A stretch of DNA of 64,000 bases from Saccharomonospora piscinae (GCF_005862235.1 NZ_VCEK01000001.1:992001-1056000), one strand, 5' to 3'. Counted from the first letter of the stretch, positions 1 through 8,820 are shown. Notes: generated from the letters alone by a model not told the origin. Numbers and translations are program-made.

Positions 1-38
1 GGGAGGGCGACCGGGCCCTCACCTGTCCGGCACCGGTG

Positions 39-1241
39 TCAGTGCCCGGAGGCCGCCGGTTCGAACAGCGCCACGCACTCGACGTGGTGGGTCATGGGAA
101 AGGCGTCGAAGGCCCGCAGCCGGGTCAGGCGGTAGCCCAGGCCGGCGAAGGTCGCGACGTCGCGCGCCAGCGCGGCCGGGTCGCAGGCCACGTAGACGAC
201 CCGCTGCGGGCCCGCACCGGCGATCCGCTCGACCACGGCCCGGCCCGCTCCCTTGCGCGGCGGGTCCAGCACCACGACGCCCGGCCGGTCGCGCCGGTCG
301 CGCAGGACCCGCTCGACGGGTGCGCAGTGCCACCGCACCTGCCGCAGCGCGGCGAGGTTGGCCTTGCCGTCCGCCACCGCTCGGCGGGCCGACTCCACCG
401 CCAGCACCGTCCCCCGTGCGCCGACCTGCTCACCGAGCACCGCGGCGAACAACCCGGCACCGGCGTAGAGGTCCCAGGCCCGCGTGCCCGGCTCCGCGCG
501 GGCCCACTCCCCCACCACCCGTGCGAGCGTGGCGGCGGCCTCGGGGTGGACCTGCCAGAACCCGTGCGCGCCGAGGCGCCAGTCCCGTCCCGCGGCGCGC
601 TCACGTGCCACCCCGCCGCGCCGCTGCTCGCCGGGCCCACCGCCCTCGGGCAGCCGCCGCACGTGGACCGCGCCGTCGGCGTCCTCGGTCGTCTCGATCT
701 CGTCGCCCGGCGACCACGGAAGCGGCAGTACCGCCTCCACGGCACCGCGCGTGGTGATGGGACAGTCGGTCAACGGCACCACGCGGTGCGAACGGTGGGC
801 CCGCAGTCCCGCGTGCCCGTCGGCCCCGGCCACGAACCGGGTCCGGGTCCGCCACCGCACCAGACCGCCGGGCAGCTCCTCCACACTGACCGGCCACTCC
901 AGCCCGGCCAGGCGCCGCAACTGCTCCTCCACCACGCTCGCCTTGAGCGCGCGCTGCGCCGCGCCACTCGCGTGCTGCCAGTCGCAGCCGCCGCACAACC
1001 CCGGCCCCGCGACCGGGCACGGCGGCTCCACCCGGTCGGGCGAGGGCGCGAGCACCCGCACGGCGTCCGCGCGGCAGAACGACTTCCCACCGTCCTCTGT
1101 CACCTCGGCGAGCACCCGCTCGCCGGGCAGCGCGTGCCGGACGAACACCACCCTGCCGTCCACTCGCGCCACGCAGTGCCCGCCGTGGGCGACGGCACCG
1201 ACGGTGAGCTCCACGGTGCGCCCGGTCCAGTTCTCGGTCAT
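39..1241 (-). CDS. class I SAM-dependent RNA methyltransferase (TrmA/RlmD-like)
   Basis: A 400-residue protein of the TrmA/RlmD (RumA) m5-uridine methyltransferase family, expected to methylate tRNA or 23S rRNA with SAM. The N-terminal ~60 residues look like a TRAM RNA-binding domain. Cys75, Cys83 and Cys86 (C-x7-C-G-G-C) plus a later DCPI cysteine are candidate [4Fe-4S] ligands. The Rossmann motif DLYAGAGLF, the DPPRKGAG loop and the catalytic-cysteine segment ACDPA follow in family order. I chose the ATG at 1241 because it overlaps the upstream permease stop as ATGA, implying translational coupling, and because it begins right at the TRAM domain; longer reading frames upstream lack homology. 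M. tuberculosis has the same gene beside an APC permease (Rv2689c). The exact RNA target cannot be read from sequence. Confidence 0.9.
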   Translation of the reverse strand: MTENWTGRTVELTVGAVAHGGHCVARVDGRVVFVRHALPGERVLAEVTEDGGKSFCRADAVRVLAPSPDRVEPPCPVAGPGLCGGCDWQHASGAAQRALKASVVEEQLRRLAGLEWPVSVEELPGGLVRWRTRTRFVAGADGHAGLRAHRSHRVVPLTDCPITTRGAVEAVLPLPWSPGDEIETTEDADGAVHVRRLPEGGGPGEQRRGGVARERAAGRDWRLGAHGFWQVHPEAAATLARVVGEWARAEPGTRAWDLYAGAGLFAAVLGEQVGARGTVLAVESARRAVADGKANLAALRQVRWHCAPVERVLRDRRDRPGVVVLDPPRKGAGRAVVERIAGAGPQRVVYVACDPAALARDVATFAGLGYRLTRLRAFDAFPMTHHVECVALFEPAASGH

Positions 1242-3286
1242 GCTCCGGTTCCTCCGTTCCCCCGCCGGGTGCCGGAACCCTCCGGCGGAGTGTCGTGCAG
1301 GCCGCGCCGGACGTCCCCGGCCACGGGGCGGCGGCGACGTCGCGCCGCCCGCGAGGACACGCGCTTCGACGACGCCAGCTGCCAGGGCACGCTCGTCACC
1401 ATCACGCGCGACTGGAACCGCAGCCGGGTCTTCAACCGCAGCGCGCTCTGGTTGTGGAGCAACTGCTCCCACCAGTGGCCCACCACGTACTCCGGGATGA
1501 ACACCGTGACGACGTCACGCGGCTGGTTGCCGCGGACCCGGCGGATGTAGTCGAGCACCGGCTTGGTGATCTCCCGGTACGGCGACTCCACCACCTTCAA
1601 CGGGATCGAGATCCGGCGCTTCTCCCACGCCCGTTGCAGCGCGCGGGTCTCCGCGTCGTCCACATTGACGGTTACCGCCTCCAGCATGTCGGGGCGGGTC
1701 GCCTTCGCGTACGCCAGCGCGCGCAGCGCGGGTTTGTGCAGCTGCGACACGAGGACGACGGCGTGGTTACGGGCGGGCAGCGTGACCTCGTCGGAGGTCT
1801 CCGACAGCTCGGTGGCCACCCGTTCGTAATGCGCCCGGATGGCGCGCATGAGGAAGTAGAACCCCGCCATCGCCACGATGGAGATCCACGCACCCGCGAG
1901 GAACTTGGTGACGAGGATGACGGCGAGCACACACGACGTCATCGCCAGCCCGACCACGTTGACCGCCTGTGCCCGGCGCATCCGCGCCCGGGTGGCCGGA
2001 TCGGTCTCGTGCCGCAGCTCCCGCCGCCAGTGCCGGATCATGCCGCTCTGGCTGAGCACGAACCCGACGAACACACCCACGATGTAGAGCTGGATCAGCG
2101 CGGTCACCTGCGCGTCGAAGACCAGCACGAGCACGATCGCCAGCCCGGCCAGCACGAGGATGCCGTTGGAGTACGCCAGCCGGTCGCCGCGCGTGTGCAG
2201 CTGGCGCGGCAGGAAGCGGTCCTGCGCGAGAATCGATCCGAGCACCGGGAAGCCGTTGAACGCGGTGTTCGCGGCCAGAACCAGCACCAGACCGGTGACG
2301 AAGATGACGTACCACACGGCGCCCGAGCCGGGCTCGAACACCGCACCGGCGAGCTGCGCGACAAGGGTCTTCTGCTCGTAGCCCTCCGGGGCGTTGACCA
2401 GCTGGCTCGCCGGGTCCTCGGCCATCACCACGCCGGCGGCGTCGGCCAGATACAGCAGCCCGAGGAACATGGGCACGGCCAGCGCGCCCATCAGCAGCAG
2501 GGTGGTGGCGGCGTTGCGGCCCCGTGGCTTGCGGAACGCAGGCACGCCGTTGGCGATGGCCTCCACACCGGTGAGCGCGGCGCTGCCGGACGAGAACGCC
2601 CGCAGCAGCAGGAACGCGAAACCGAGTCCGGCCAGCTGGTCGGGGTCGGCCGCGAGCTCCAGCCCCGCGCTCTCGGCCCGCAGTTCGTCACCGAAGCCGA
2701 AGGTCCTGATCGCGCCCCACACGATCATCCCCAGGATGCCGAGCACGAACAGGTAGACCGGAATCGCGAACAGCGTGCCCGACTCGCGGACCCCACGCAG
2801 GTTCACCGCCGCCAGGACCACGATCGCCGCGACCGCGAACTCCACCCGGTGATTCGCGACGAACGGAACGATGGAGCCGATGTTGGCCGCCGCCGAGGCG
2901 ATCGACACCGCCACGGTCAGCACGTAGTCGACGAGCAGTGCAGCGCCCGCCGCGAGCCCCACCCGGGTGCCGTGGTTGACGGTCGCCACCGTGTACGCGC
3001 CGCCACCCGCCGTGTAGACCCGCACGGTCTGGCGGTAGGAGGCGATCACCGTCACCATGACGAGGGCGACCAGCAGCCCGACCCAGGGACTGAAGACGTA
3101 GGCCGAGGCGCCCGCCGCCGAGAGCATCAGCAGGATCTCCTCCGGCGCGTACGCCACGGAGGACATCGGGTCGGAGGCGAAGACGGGCAGGGCGATCCGC
3201 TTGGGCAACAGGGTGCGGGGCAGGCGGTCGCTGCGGAACGGGCGGCCCAGCAGGACACGCTTCGTCGCCGTGGCGAACTTGGACAC
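1238..3286 (-). CDS. APC-superfamily permease, KimA-like (candidate K+ transporter)
   Basis: A 682-residue integral membrane protein with about 12 hydrophobic segments and a soluble C-terminal domain of ~180 residues. From memory it follows Bacillus KimA (YdaO) end to end. It has the SDPMSSVAY segment (residues 38-46), the LLVDYVLTVAVS segment (118-129), the AFSSGSAALTGVEA helix, and a tail with an HNQSALRL stretch near its end. KimA is a K+/H+ symporter of the KUP/APC group; related proteins are usually annotated simply as amino-acid permeases. The divergent neighbours are two TrkA/RCK potassium-gating proteins, which fits a potassium role. Start is GTG at 3286. The basic last ~30 residues (RRRRRP...) extend past the KimA-like region. 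The membrane family is clear; the K+ substrate is inference. Confidence 0.85.
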   Translation of the reverse strand: MSKFATATKRVLLGRPFRSDRLPRTLLPKRIALPVFASDPMSSVAYAPEEILLMLSAAGASAYVFSPWVGLLVALVMVTVIASYRQTVRVYTAGGGAYTVATVNHGTRVGLAAGAALLVDYVLTVAVSIASAAANIGSIVPFVANHRVEFAVAAIVVLAAVNLRGVRESGTLFAIPVYLFVLGILGMIVWGAIRTFGFGDELRAESAGLELAADPDQLAGLGFAFLLLRAFSSGSAALTGVEAIANGVPAFRKPRGRNAATTLLLMGALAVPMFLGLLYLADAAGVVMAEDPASQLVNAPEGYEQKTLVAQLAGAVFEPGSGAVWYVIFVTGLVLVLAANTAFNGFPVLGSILAQDRFLPRQLHTRGDRLAYSNGILVLAGLAIVLVLVFDAQVTALIQLYIVGVFVGFVLSQSGMIRHWRRELRHETDPATRARMRRAQAVNVVGLAMTSCVLAVILVTKFLAGAWISIVAMAGFYFLMRAIRAHYERVATELSETSDEVTLPARNHAVVLVSQLHKPALRALAYAKATRPDMLEAVTVNVDDAETRALQRAWEKRRISIPLKVVESPYREITKPVLDYIRRVRGNQPRDVVTVFIPEYVVGHWWEQLLHNQSALRLKTRLRFQSRVMVTSVPWQLASSKRVSSRAARRRRRPVAGDVRRGLHDTPPEGSGTRRGNGGTGA

Positions 3287-3466
3287 GGCAGGAGCGTAAA
3301 CCTCCGTGACCCCGGCCGCGCCACCGCCGTCACCCGGGGACGGAGACCGTCACGCGCGTGCGCACCCACCGCGCCGCCGCCGACCGCACCAGGGGGTAGG
3401 TTGGCCGGTGGGCACCGAGTTCACGACACCGTGTCACACCGGCGGGCGGCGAGAAGGAGCGGCAGC

Positions 3467-4132
3467 GTGCACGTGGTGATCATGGGATGCGGCCGGGTCG
3501 GCGCTTCCCTGGCCGCGGCCCTGGAACGGCTGGGGCACGACGTGGCCGTGATCGACAAGGAACGCGAGTCGTTCCGCAGGCTGGGAAGCCACTTCCACGG
3601 TCTGCAGGTGCTCGGCATGGGGTTCGACCGCGAAGTCCTGGTCGAGGCGGGAATCGAGCGGGCGGGCGCGTTCGCCGCGGTGTCGAGCGGCGACAACTCC
3701 AACATCATCTCGGCCAGGGTGGCCCGCGAGACGTTCGGAGTGGACCACGTCGTGGCCCGCATCTACGACTCGAAACGGGCGGCGGTGTACGAGCGGCTGG
3801 GCATCCCCACCGTCGCCACCGTCCCGTGGACGACCGACCGGTTCCTGCGCACCCTGCTGCCCGACGGCACAGCCACGTCGTGGCGGGAACCGACCGGCAC
3901 GGTCGCGCTGTTGCGCCTGCCCCTGCACGAGGACTGGATCGGCCACAGCGTCCGGACGCTGGAGACCGAGACCGGCTGCCGCGTGGCGTTCGTCATGCGC
4001 TTCGGCACCGGAGTCCTGCCCGACGCCAGGACCGTGCTGCAGGCCGACGACGAGGTGTACGCCGCCGTGCTGTCGGGCACGATCACCGATGTCACCAGCG
4101 TGGCCGCCCGGCCGCCCCAGGAGGAGAGCTGA
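3467..4132 (+). CDS. ceoB: TrkA/RCK family potassium regulatory protein
   Basis: A 221-residue RCK protein. The N-terminal Rossmann domain has the NAD-binding motif GCGRVGASLAAALERLG followed by an acidic residue at the strand end (VID). A C-terminal TrkA_C subdomain covers about residues 140-215. Such proteins bind nucleotide on the cytoplasmic side and gate K+ transporters. The GTG at 3467 is chosen because GAAGGAG lies about 8 nt upstream and the glycine motif follows directly; the reading frame stays open far upstream, but that part is antisense to the permease. The stop overlaps the start of the next RCK gene (TGATG). It corresponds to M. tuberculosis ceoB by position. No TrkH/KtrB channel subunit is nearby; the KimA-like permease across the divergent promoter region is the obvious candidate partner. 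Confidence 0.92.
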   Translation: MHVVIMGCGRVGASLAAALERLGHDVAVIDKERESFRRLGSHFHGLQVLGMGFDREVLVEAGIERAGAFAAVSSGDNSNIISARVARETFGVDHVVARIYDSKRAAVYERLGIPTVATVPWTTDRFLRTLLPDGTATSWREPTGTVALLRLPLHEDWIGHSVRTLETETGCRVAFVMRFGTGVLPDARTVLQADDEVYAAVLSGTITDVTSVAARPPQEES

Positions 4133-4791
4133 TGCGGGTCGCGATCGCGGGCGCGGGAGCGGTCGGCCGCTCCATCGCCTCGGAGCTCATCGAGGCCGGC
4201 CACACCGTCATGCTGATCGAGCGGCAGTCGCACCAGTTCGTGCCGGAGACCGTGGAACAGGCCGACTGGGTGCTCGGCGACGCCTGCGAGGTCTCCACCC
4301 TGGAGGACTCGGGCCTGCAGCTGTGTGACGTCGTCATCGCCGCGACCGGCGACGACAAGGTGAACCTCGTGGTCGCGCTGCTCGCCAAGACCGAGTTCGC
4401 GGTACGGCGGGTGGTCGCGAGGGTGAACAACCCGGCCAACGAGTGGTTGTTCACGGAGAACTGGGGCGTCGACGTCGCCGTGTCCACGCCGCGCATGCTC
4501 GCCGCGATGGTCGAGGAGGCCGTCAGCGTCGGCGATTTGGTACGGCTCATGACCTTCCGGCAGAGTCAGGCGAACCTCGTCGAGATGACGCTTCCCCCGG
4601 ACACCCCGCTGGCGGGCAAGCCGGTACGGGAACTCGCCCTGCCGAGGGATGCCGCACTGGTCACCATCCTGCGCGGCGAGCGCGTCATCGTGCCGCAGCC
4701 GGACGACCCGCTCGAGCCGGGCGACGAACTGCTGTTCGTGTCGTCCAGCGACGTGGAACCCGACATCCGCCAGGCGCTGCGCGTCGGCTGA
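4132..4791 (+). CDS. ceoC: TrkA/RCK family potassium regulatory protein, second paralogue
   Basis: A 219-residue paralogue of the preceding gene with the same N-terminal Rossmann fold (GAGAVGRSIASEL, then LIER) and a C-terminal TrkA_C domain ending in an ELLFVSS strand. The ATG at 4132 shares one base with the ceoB stop codon, so the two are translationally coupled and probably form a hetero-oligomeric gating ring. The pair matches ceoB/ceoC of M. tuberculosis in order and size. The gene ends only 8 bp before the end of the convergent DUF3159 gene. Confidence 0.92.
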   Translation: MRVAIAGAGAVGRSIASELIEAGHTVMLIERQSHQFVPETVEQADWVLGDACEVSTLEDSGLQLCDVVIAATGDDKVNLVVALLAKTEFAVRRVVARVNNPANEWLFTENWGVDVAVSTPRMLAAMVEEAVSVGDLVRLMTFRQSQANLVEMTLPPDTPLAGKPVRELALPRDAALVTILRGERVIVPQPDDPLEPGDELLFVSSSDVEPDIRQALRVG

Positions 4792-4799
4792 TCCGGTGG

Positions 4800-5618
4800 T
4801 CAGGCCCCCTGCGCGGGCGGCTGATCGTACTTGAGGCGCAACCGCGCCTCGATCTCCTCGTCGGTCTCAGCCCGCTGTTCGAGGACGTCCTTCAGCCGCC
4901 GGTCGGAACGGCGTACCGCCCACACCACCACCAGCAGCGCCAGCCCGTAGAGCGGGTAGCCCATCGCGATCTTGGCGAAGGCCAGCCAGCCGGTGAGGTC
5001 CTCGTCGTAGAGCCAGCGCTGCACCACGAACCGGGCCGCGAACACCGCGGCCAGTGCCAGCGTCGCGACGTCGTAGCCGAGGCGCGACGGCTTGTCGCCG
5101 CGCCAGGCCATGCCACTGCCGTTGAGGTAGCTCCACACCACCCCGGCCAGCGGCCACCGCACCAGCACCGACAGCACGAGCACCCCGAAGTACACGAGGC
5201 TCGTCCAGATACCGAAGAGGAAGAAGCCCTTCGCCGAGCCCGTGTTGTAGGCGATGAAGGCGGCGATGGCCACGCCGAAGAACCCGGAGATCGCGGGCTG
5301 CACGGGCTCCTTGCGCACCACCCGCAGCACCGTGATCGCGACCGCGCTGCCGAGCGCGCTCCAGATGGCCACCGTGAGCCCGAAGGCCGCGTTGGCCAGC
5401 ACGAACACGATCACCGGGACGGACGAGTAGAACAGCCCCGAGACGCCGCCCATCTGCTCCAGCAGAGTGGGTTCCGGCTTGCGCGCGTCCCCGTCGTCAA
5501 CGCTGTCGGTGTCGTCACCGTCGGTGTCGGTACCGTCGTCGGGCTTCCGGTGCTCGTCCTCGGTGGCGTCGGGCTCGGTGTCGCCGTCGGTACGGGATCG
5601 CCCGGGGTGCTCAGTCAC
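4800..5618 (-). CDS. DUF3159 family membrane protein
   Basis: A 272-residue membrane protein with a highly acidic N-terminal tail of ~50 residues (runs of DTDGDDTDS), then about six hydrophobic segments between residues 60 and 245, and a charged C-terminus. It matches the actinobacterial DUF3159 family (Rv2693c position), whose function is unknown. The start is GTG at 5618. It lies 12 bp downstream of the OB-fold gene on the same strand, so the two are probably co-transcribed. The low-complexity acidic tail is hydrophilic, so it is not a signal peptide. Confidence 0.85.
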   Translation of the reverse strand: MTEHPGRSRTDGDTEPDATEDEHRKPDDGTDTDGDDTDSVDDGDARKPEPTLLEQMGGVSGLFYSSVPVIVFVLANAAFGLTVAIWSALGSAVAITVLRVVRKEPVQPAISGFFGVAIAAFIAYNTGSAKGFFLFGIWTSLVYFGVLVLSVLVRWPLAGVVWSYLNGSGMAWRGDKPSRLGYDVATLALAAVFAARFVVQRWLYDEDLTGWLAFAKIAMGYPLYGLALLVVVWAVRRSDRRLKDVLEQRAETDEEIEARLRLKYDQPPAQGA

Positions 5619-5630
5619 GCGCGCATACTC

Positions 5631-6011
5631 TCATCTGGTCGGCTGCAACAGTTCGTAGTACGGGTTGTACAGCACCTTGTGACCGTCACGCTCGGCGAGG
5701 CGGCCCCGCGCCTTGATCGCCCGGCCCGGCTCGATACCCGGGATTCTGCGCCTGCCCAGCCATACCAGCGTCACATCGTCGGTGCCGTCGAACAGCTCCG
5801 CCTCCAGTGTCGCCGCGGCGCTCGACGGGCACAGATCCACGCTGCGCAGCCGTCCCAGCACCGTCACTTCCTCGCCCGAACGGCAGTCACACGCCCGCCG
5901 GGCGCCGCCTGCCTCGGACCGCTCCGACAGATCGTCGGCGTCCAGTTCGTCGATGTCACTCGTCAGCTTGCGCACCAACCGGCTGAAGTAGCCGCCATCC
6001 TTGGCGGACAT
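5631..6011 (-). CDS. OB-fold nucleic-acid-binding domain protein
   Basis: A 126-residue protein. The N-terminal ~45 residues are charged (GGYFSRLVRKLTS...), and residues ~47-126 form an OB-fold: VTVLGRLRSV, then LEAELFDGTDDVTLVWLGRR, then GRAIKARGRL. That pattern is found in the tRNA-anti/RecG-wedge-like OB families and in Rv2694c. The function is unknown; nucleic-acid binding is inferred from the fold only. Start is the ATG at 6011. It leads a two-gene unit with the DUF3159 gene and is divergent from the hydrolase gene. Confidence 0.85.
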   Translation of the reverse strand: MSAKDGGYFSRLVRKLTSDIDELDADDLSERSEAGGARRACDCRSGEEVTVLGRLRSVDLCPSSAAATLEAELFDGTDDVTLVWLGRRRIPGIEPGRAIKARGRLAERDGHKVLYNPYYELLQPTR

Positions 6012-6115
6012 AGGCGCCTGCTCCTGTGCTCATCAGGGGCCCCCGACTGCGGCCCTCACGTGTCCAGCGTAACCCTGTCCGGGGTAGCGAATACGACTTG
6101 CGACAGGATCGCAAC

Positions 6116-6835
6116 GTGACGTCGGTAATGCCCGTCCAGCGGGCCGTGCTGCTGCCCGGAACGGGGTCGGACGAGGTCTTCGTCCGTTCGGTGTTCACCC
6201 GCCCGCTGGCGGCGTTCGGGATCGCGGCGGTCGCGCCGCCGCCCCCACCGGGCGAATCGGTGGTGCGTGGCAGTCTCGCCCTGCTCGACCGGCTCGCGGA
6301 CGCGGAGCGGCAGCCGCTGCTCGTGGGCGGCATCTCGCTCGGCGCGCAGCTCGCGACCGAGTGGGCGCTGCGCAACACCGACCGCTGCGCCGGGGTGCTC
6401 GCGGCGCTTCCCGCGTGGCACGGTCCGGCGGCGCGGGCCCCGGCCGCCCTGGCCGCGACCGCCACCGCGGAGCTGGTGGAACGGCAGGGCATCGACGCGG
6501 CACTGGACGCCGCCACCGCCGGGGTGGCGCCGTGGCTGGCCGACGAACTCACCCGCGCGTGGCGGCGGCACGGAAGCGGACTCGCGCCGGGCCTGCGCGC
6601 CGCCGCGCACCATCCCGCGCCCGCACTGGCCGAGCTGGGCGCGCTGCCCGTCGCGGTGGGCGTGGCCGCGTGTACCGACGATCCCGTGCATCCGGCCGCC
6701 GTGGCACGGACGTGGGCCACGGCACTCCCCCGCGCCGACGTGGTCGAGACCACACTCACCGCGCTGGGCGCGGACCGGGAGAGCCTGGGCAGGGCCGCCG
6801 CACTCGCGTGGCTGCGCGCGTGGCACCGGCGGTGA
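6116..6835 (+). CDS. alpha/beta hydrolase-like protein
   Basis: A 239-residue protein with an alpha/beta-hydrolase profile. It has an early strand AVLLPGTGSDEVF (oxyanion-hole region) and a nucleophile-elbow segment GGISLGAQLA, with Ser in G-x-S-x-G, at about residue 75. An acidic residue and a final histidine segment near the C-terminus are less clear. It sits where Rv2695 lies in M. tuberculosis. The substrate is unknown. I take the GTG at 6116 (AGGA about 8 nt upstream); an in-frame ATG at 6128 is the alternative. It is convergent with the DUF3710 gene. Confidence 0.8.
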   Translation: MTSVMPVQRAVLLPGTGSDEVFVRSVFTRPLAAFGIAAVAPPPPPGESVVRGSLALLDRLADAERQPLLVGGISLGAQLATEWALRNTDRCAGVLAALPAWHGPAARAPAALAATATAELVERQGIDAALDAATAGVAPWLADELTRAWRRHGSGLAPGLRAAAHHPAPALAELGALPVAVGVAACTDDPVHPAAVARTWATALPRADVVETTLTALGADRESLGRAAALAWLRAWHRR

Positions 6836-6901
6836 GCCCGCTGTCCGGCCGTCACTCGCCGGTGTGGCCGTGGTCCCGGGGTTTGCCGACACCGCGGCCC
6901 G

Positions 6902-7648
6902 CTACGGCCGGGGCGACCGCTGCGGCGGCGACGGAGCCTGGCTTGGCGACGACTGCTGGTTCGCGGCCTGCTCCTGCCGGTTCTTCAGGTGCGCGGCGAT
7001 GGCCTCGGGAAGCGTGATCTGCAACGGGGTCCGCACGGGCATGGGGGCCTCCCCGCGGTCGACGACCGTGCCCCGCACGATGTCGCGCAGCACCTCGGGC
7101 GCCCGCGCGGCCTCGGACTGCGGACCCGCGATCACTCCTCGCAGCATCCATCGTGGACCGTCCACGCCCACGAAACGCAGCGCCACCTCACCGACGATGG
7201 CCGACAGCTCCATGCCCCACTCGCCCCGGCCGAGACTGACCCTGGCACCGTCCGCGCGCAGCTGGTCGGCCAGCTCACCGCTGACCTCGCGCCACAGCCC
7301 GCCGGACCTCGGCGCCGCATAGGCACTCACCGTCACCTGCCCGTGGGAGGTCACGATGTGCACCGCGCGCACGGTCCCGTTCGCCTGGTCCATCTCGACC
7401 TGTACCTGTGCCCCGTTCGGCACCGGCACCCTGATCGAACCGAGGTCCATGCGCGCGACACCGTCGTCGGGTGCCTCGTCGACGTCGTAGGGACCGGCCT
7501 CGCCGTGCGGCTCACCGCCACTGTCGCCGCGACCACCGCCATAGCCGCCGCCGTTGTCGTTATCGTCGTCGGTCGTGGGCACGGCGACGTCGGATTCCGG
7601 CTCCGATCCGGCCGCCGTGCCGCGCTTGCGTCGTCCGAAAATGCCCAC
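6902..7648 (-). CDS. DUF3710 domain-containing protein
   Basis: A 248-residue soluble protein of the actinobacterial DUF3710 family (Rv2696c position), function unknown. It starts with a basic MGIFGRRKRG segment, then an acidic Gly-rich linker to about residue 60, then the conserved domain (LGSIRVPVPNG ... AVHIVTSHGQVTVSAYAAP ... LWREVSGELADQL). It ends in a Gln/Ser/Pro-rich tail. The start is GTG at 7648, immediately next to the dut stop codon, with GGAG 6 nt upstream inside the end of dut, so dut and this gene form an operon with no intergenic gap. Confidence 0.87.
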   Translation of the reverse strand: MGIFGRRKRGTAAGSEPESDVAVPTTDDDNDNGGGYGGGRGDSGGEPHGEAGPYDVDEAPDDGVARMDLGSIRVPVPNGAQVQVEMDQANGTVRAVHIVTSHGQVTVSAYAAPRSGGLWREVSGELADQLRADGARVSLGRGEWGMELSAIVGEVALRFVGVDGPRWMLRGVIAGPQSEAARAPEVLRDIVRGTVVDRGEAPMPVRTPLQITLPEAIAAHLKNRQEQAANQQSSPSQAPSPPQRSPRP

Positions 7649-8113
7649 CTAGCTCTCCGTTCCGAGCGTGGCATGGCCGCCGGTCGAGCCGTAGCCACCC
7701 GCTCCCCGTACCGTCTCGTCCAACTGTTCGACCTCGACGAACTCGGCGCGCTCCACCCGCTGTACCACGAGCTGCGCGATGCGGTCACCACGCCGCAGCG
7801 CGATCGGCTCCCTGGGGTCCAGGTTCACGAGACACACCCGGATCTCTCCCCGGTACCCGGAGTCGACCGTTCCCGGCGCGTTGACGATCGACAACCCCGT
7901 TCTGGCCGCCAGACCGGAGCGGGGATGCACGAACCCGGCGTACCCGTCGGGCAGCGCGACCGCCACCCCGGTACCCACGACAGCCCGCTCACCGGGTTCG
8001 AGACGCACGTCGGACGTCGTCACCAGATCGGCCCCCGCGTCACCGGGATGCGCGTACGACGGCACCGTCACGTCGGGGTCGACTCGGGAAATCAGCACCT
8101 GCACGCTGGACAC
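7649..8113 (-). CDS. dut: dUTP diphosphatase
   Basis: A 154-residue trimeric-type dUTPase that hydrolyses dUTP to dUMP and PPi, keeping uracil out of DNA and feeding dTMP synthesis. The five family motifs are visible: [31 protein letters not shown], and the C-terminal [14 protein letters not shown]-loop-like motif that closes over the active site. The start was set to the GTG at 8113, giving the same length as the mycobacterial enzyme. An upstream extension would cross the divergent promoter. A possible -10 (TAGTCT) lies 8 nt upstream, so the message may be leaderless. Confidence 0.95.
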   Translation of the reverse strand: MSSVQVLISRVDPDVTVPSYAHPGDAGADLVTTSDVRLEPGERAVVGTGVAVALPDGYAGFVHPRSGLAARTGLSIVNAPGTVDSGYRGEIRVCLVNLDPREPIALRRGDRIAQLVVQRVERAEFVEVEQLDETVRGAGGYGSTGGHATLGTES

Positions 8114-8121
8114 GACTCGCG

Positions 8122-8131
8122 AGACTACCCT
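8122..8131. promoter_or_regulatory. overlapping divergent -10 elements of dut and the DUF3093 gene
   Basis: On the plus strand TACCCT (8126-8131) is followed after exactly 7 nt by the GTG of the DUF3093 gene. On the minus strand TAGTCT (8127-8122) is followed after 8 nt by the GTG of dut. The two hexamers share the TA at 8126-8127. Both spacings match the TANNNT arrangement of actinobacterial leaderless promoters. No good -35 was seen for either. Confidence 0.5.
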
Positions 8132-8138
8132 GAGCCGC

Positions 8139-8663
8139 GTGACGGACGGCGCGCACACGCGGACAAATTCTGATCTTGCACACGGCGAGCGACTGTTCGT
8201 GCCGTGGTGGGACTGGCCGGTACCGCTGATCGGGGCGGGCCTGCTCGCGGCGCAGGTCCAGCTGGCCTTTCCCGCCGTGCCGCTGTGGTTGCCCTACGCC
8301 CTGCTCCTGCCGCTGGCCGCGGCGCTCCTGCTCGCGCTGGGCCGCGTGCGGGTCGCGCTCACCGCCGACGCCGACGAATCACAGCTGTGGGTGGGCGACG
8401 CGCACCTGCCGCTGCGCTACGTCGCCGCGGTCGACGAGGTGCCGAAGGAGGACAAGCGCCGCGCGCTGGGGCCGGAGCTCGACCCGGCCGCCTTCTGCGT
8501 ACACCGGCCGTGGGTGCGCACGATGGTCCGGGTCCACCTCGACGATCCCCGTGACCCGACGCCGTACTGGCTGATCAGCACGCGACACCCCGCTCGCCTG
8601 GCCGCGCTGCTGCGCGAGGGGGCCGCGCTCGGCCACCCGGACGGGACCGGCGCGGCGGAGTGA
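8139..8663 (+). CDS. DUF3093 family membrane protein
   Basis: A 174-residue protein of the DUF3093 family (Rv2698 position), function unknown. After a short N-terminus ([10 protein letters not shown]) there are two adjacent membrane spans around residues 25-65. A cytosolic domain follows with the family pattern [24 protein letters not shown], then YWLISTRHP near the end. The GTG at 8139 is chosen because it lies 7 nt after a TACCCT -10 and is 25 bp from the divergent dut start. It is convergent with the DUF4193 gene, separated by a strong hairpin. Confidence 0.85.
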   Translation: MTDGAHTRTNSDLAHGERLFVPWWDWPVPLIGAGLLAAQVQLAFPAVPLWLPYALLLPLAAALLLALGRVRVALTADADESQLWVGDAHLPLRYVAAVDEVPKEDKRRALGPELDPAAFCVHRPWVRTMVRVHLDDPRDPTPYWLISTRHPARLAALLREGAALGHPDGTGAAE

Positions 8664-8697
8664 GCGCGGCGGTCATGCCCGCGAGCCCACAGAGAAC

Positions 8698-8732
8698 GGG
8701 TGGCTCCGGGTGTTCAGCACCCGGAGCCACCC
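8698..8732. terminator. bidirectional terminator hairpin
   Basis: A perfect 15-bp stem, GGGTGGCTCCGGGTG paired with CACCCGGAGCCACCC, with a 5-nt loop (TTCAG). It lies between the convergent DUF3093 and DUF4193 genes. The following 35 bp repeat CCACCC/GAGCC units imperfectly. No T-tract is present, as is common in actinobacteria. Confidence 0.75.
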
Positions 8733-8820
8733 GGACCCACCCGAGCCACCCAGCCACCCGAGCCGGACGGAACCCCCTCCCTCGGGACCCGCCAAGCCGT
8801 CCGAAGCGGCCACGCCCGAG

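Noticed and set aside
36-4132. Very long open reading frames opposite the methyltransferase and permease (about 500-950 codons)
   Set aside because: In this high-GC DNA stops are rare in antisense frames. The predicted proteins are Arg/His/Pro-rich without domains, and only the last 221 codons (ceoB) are real.
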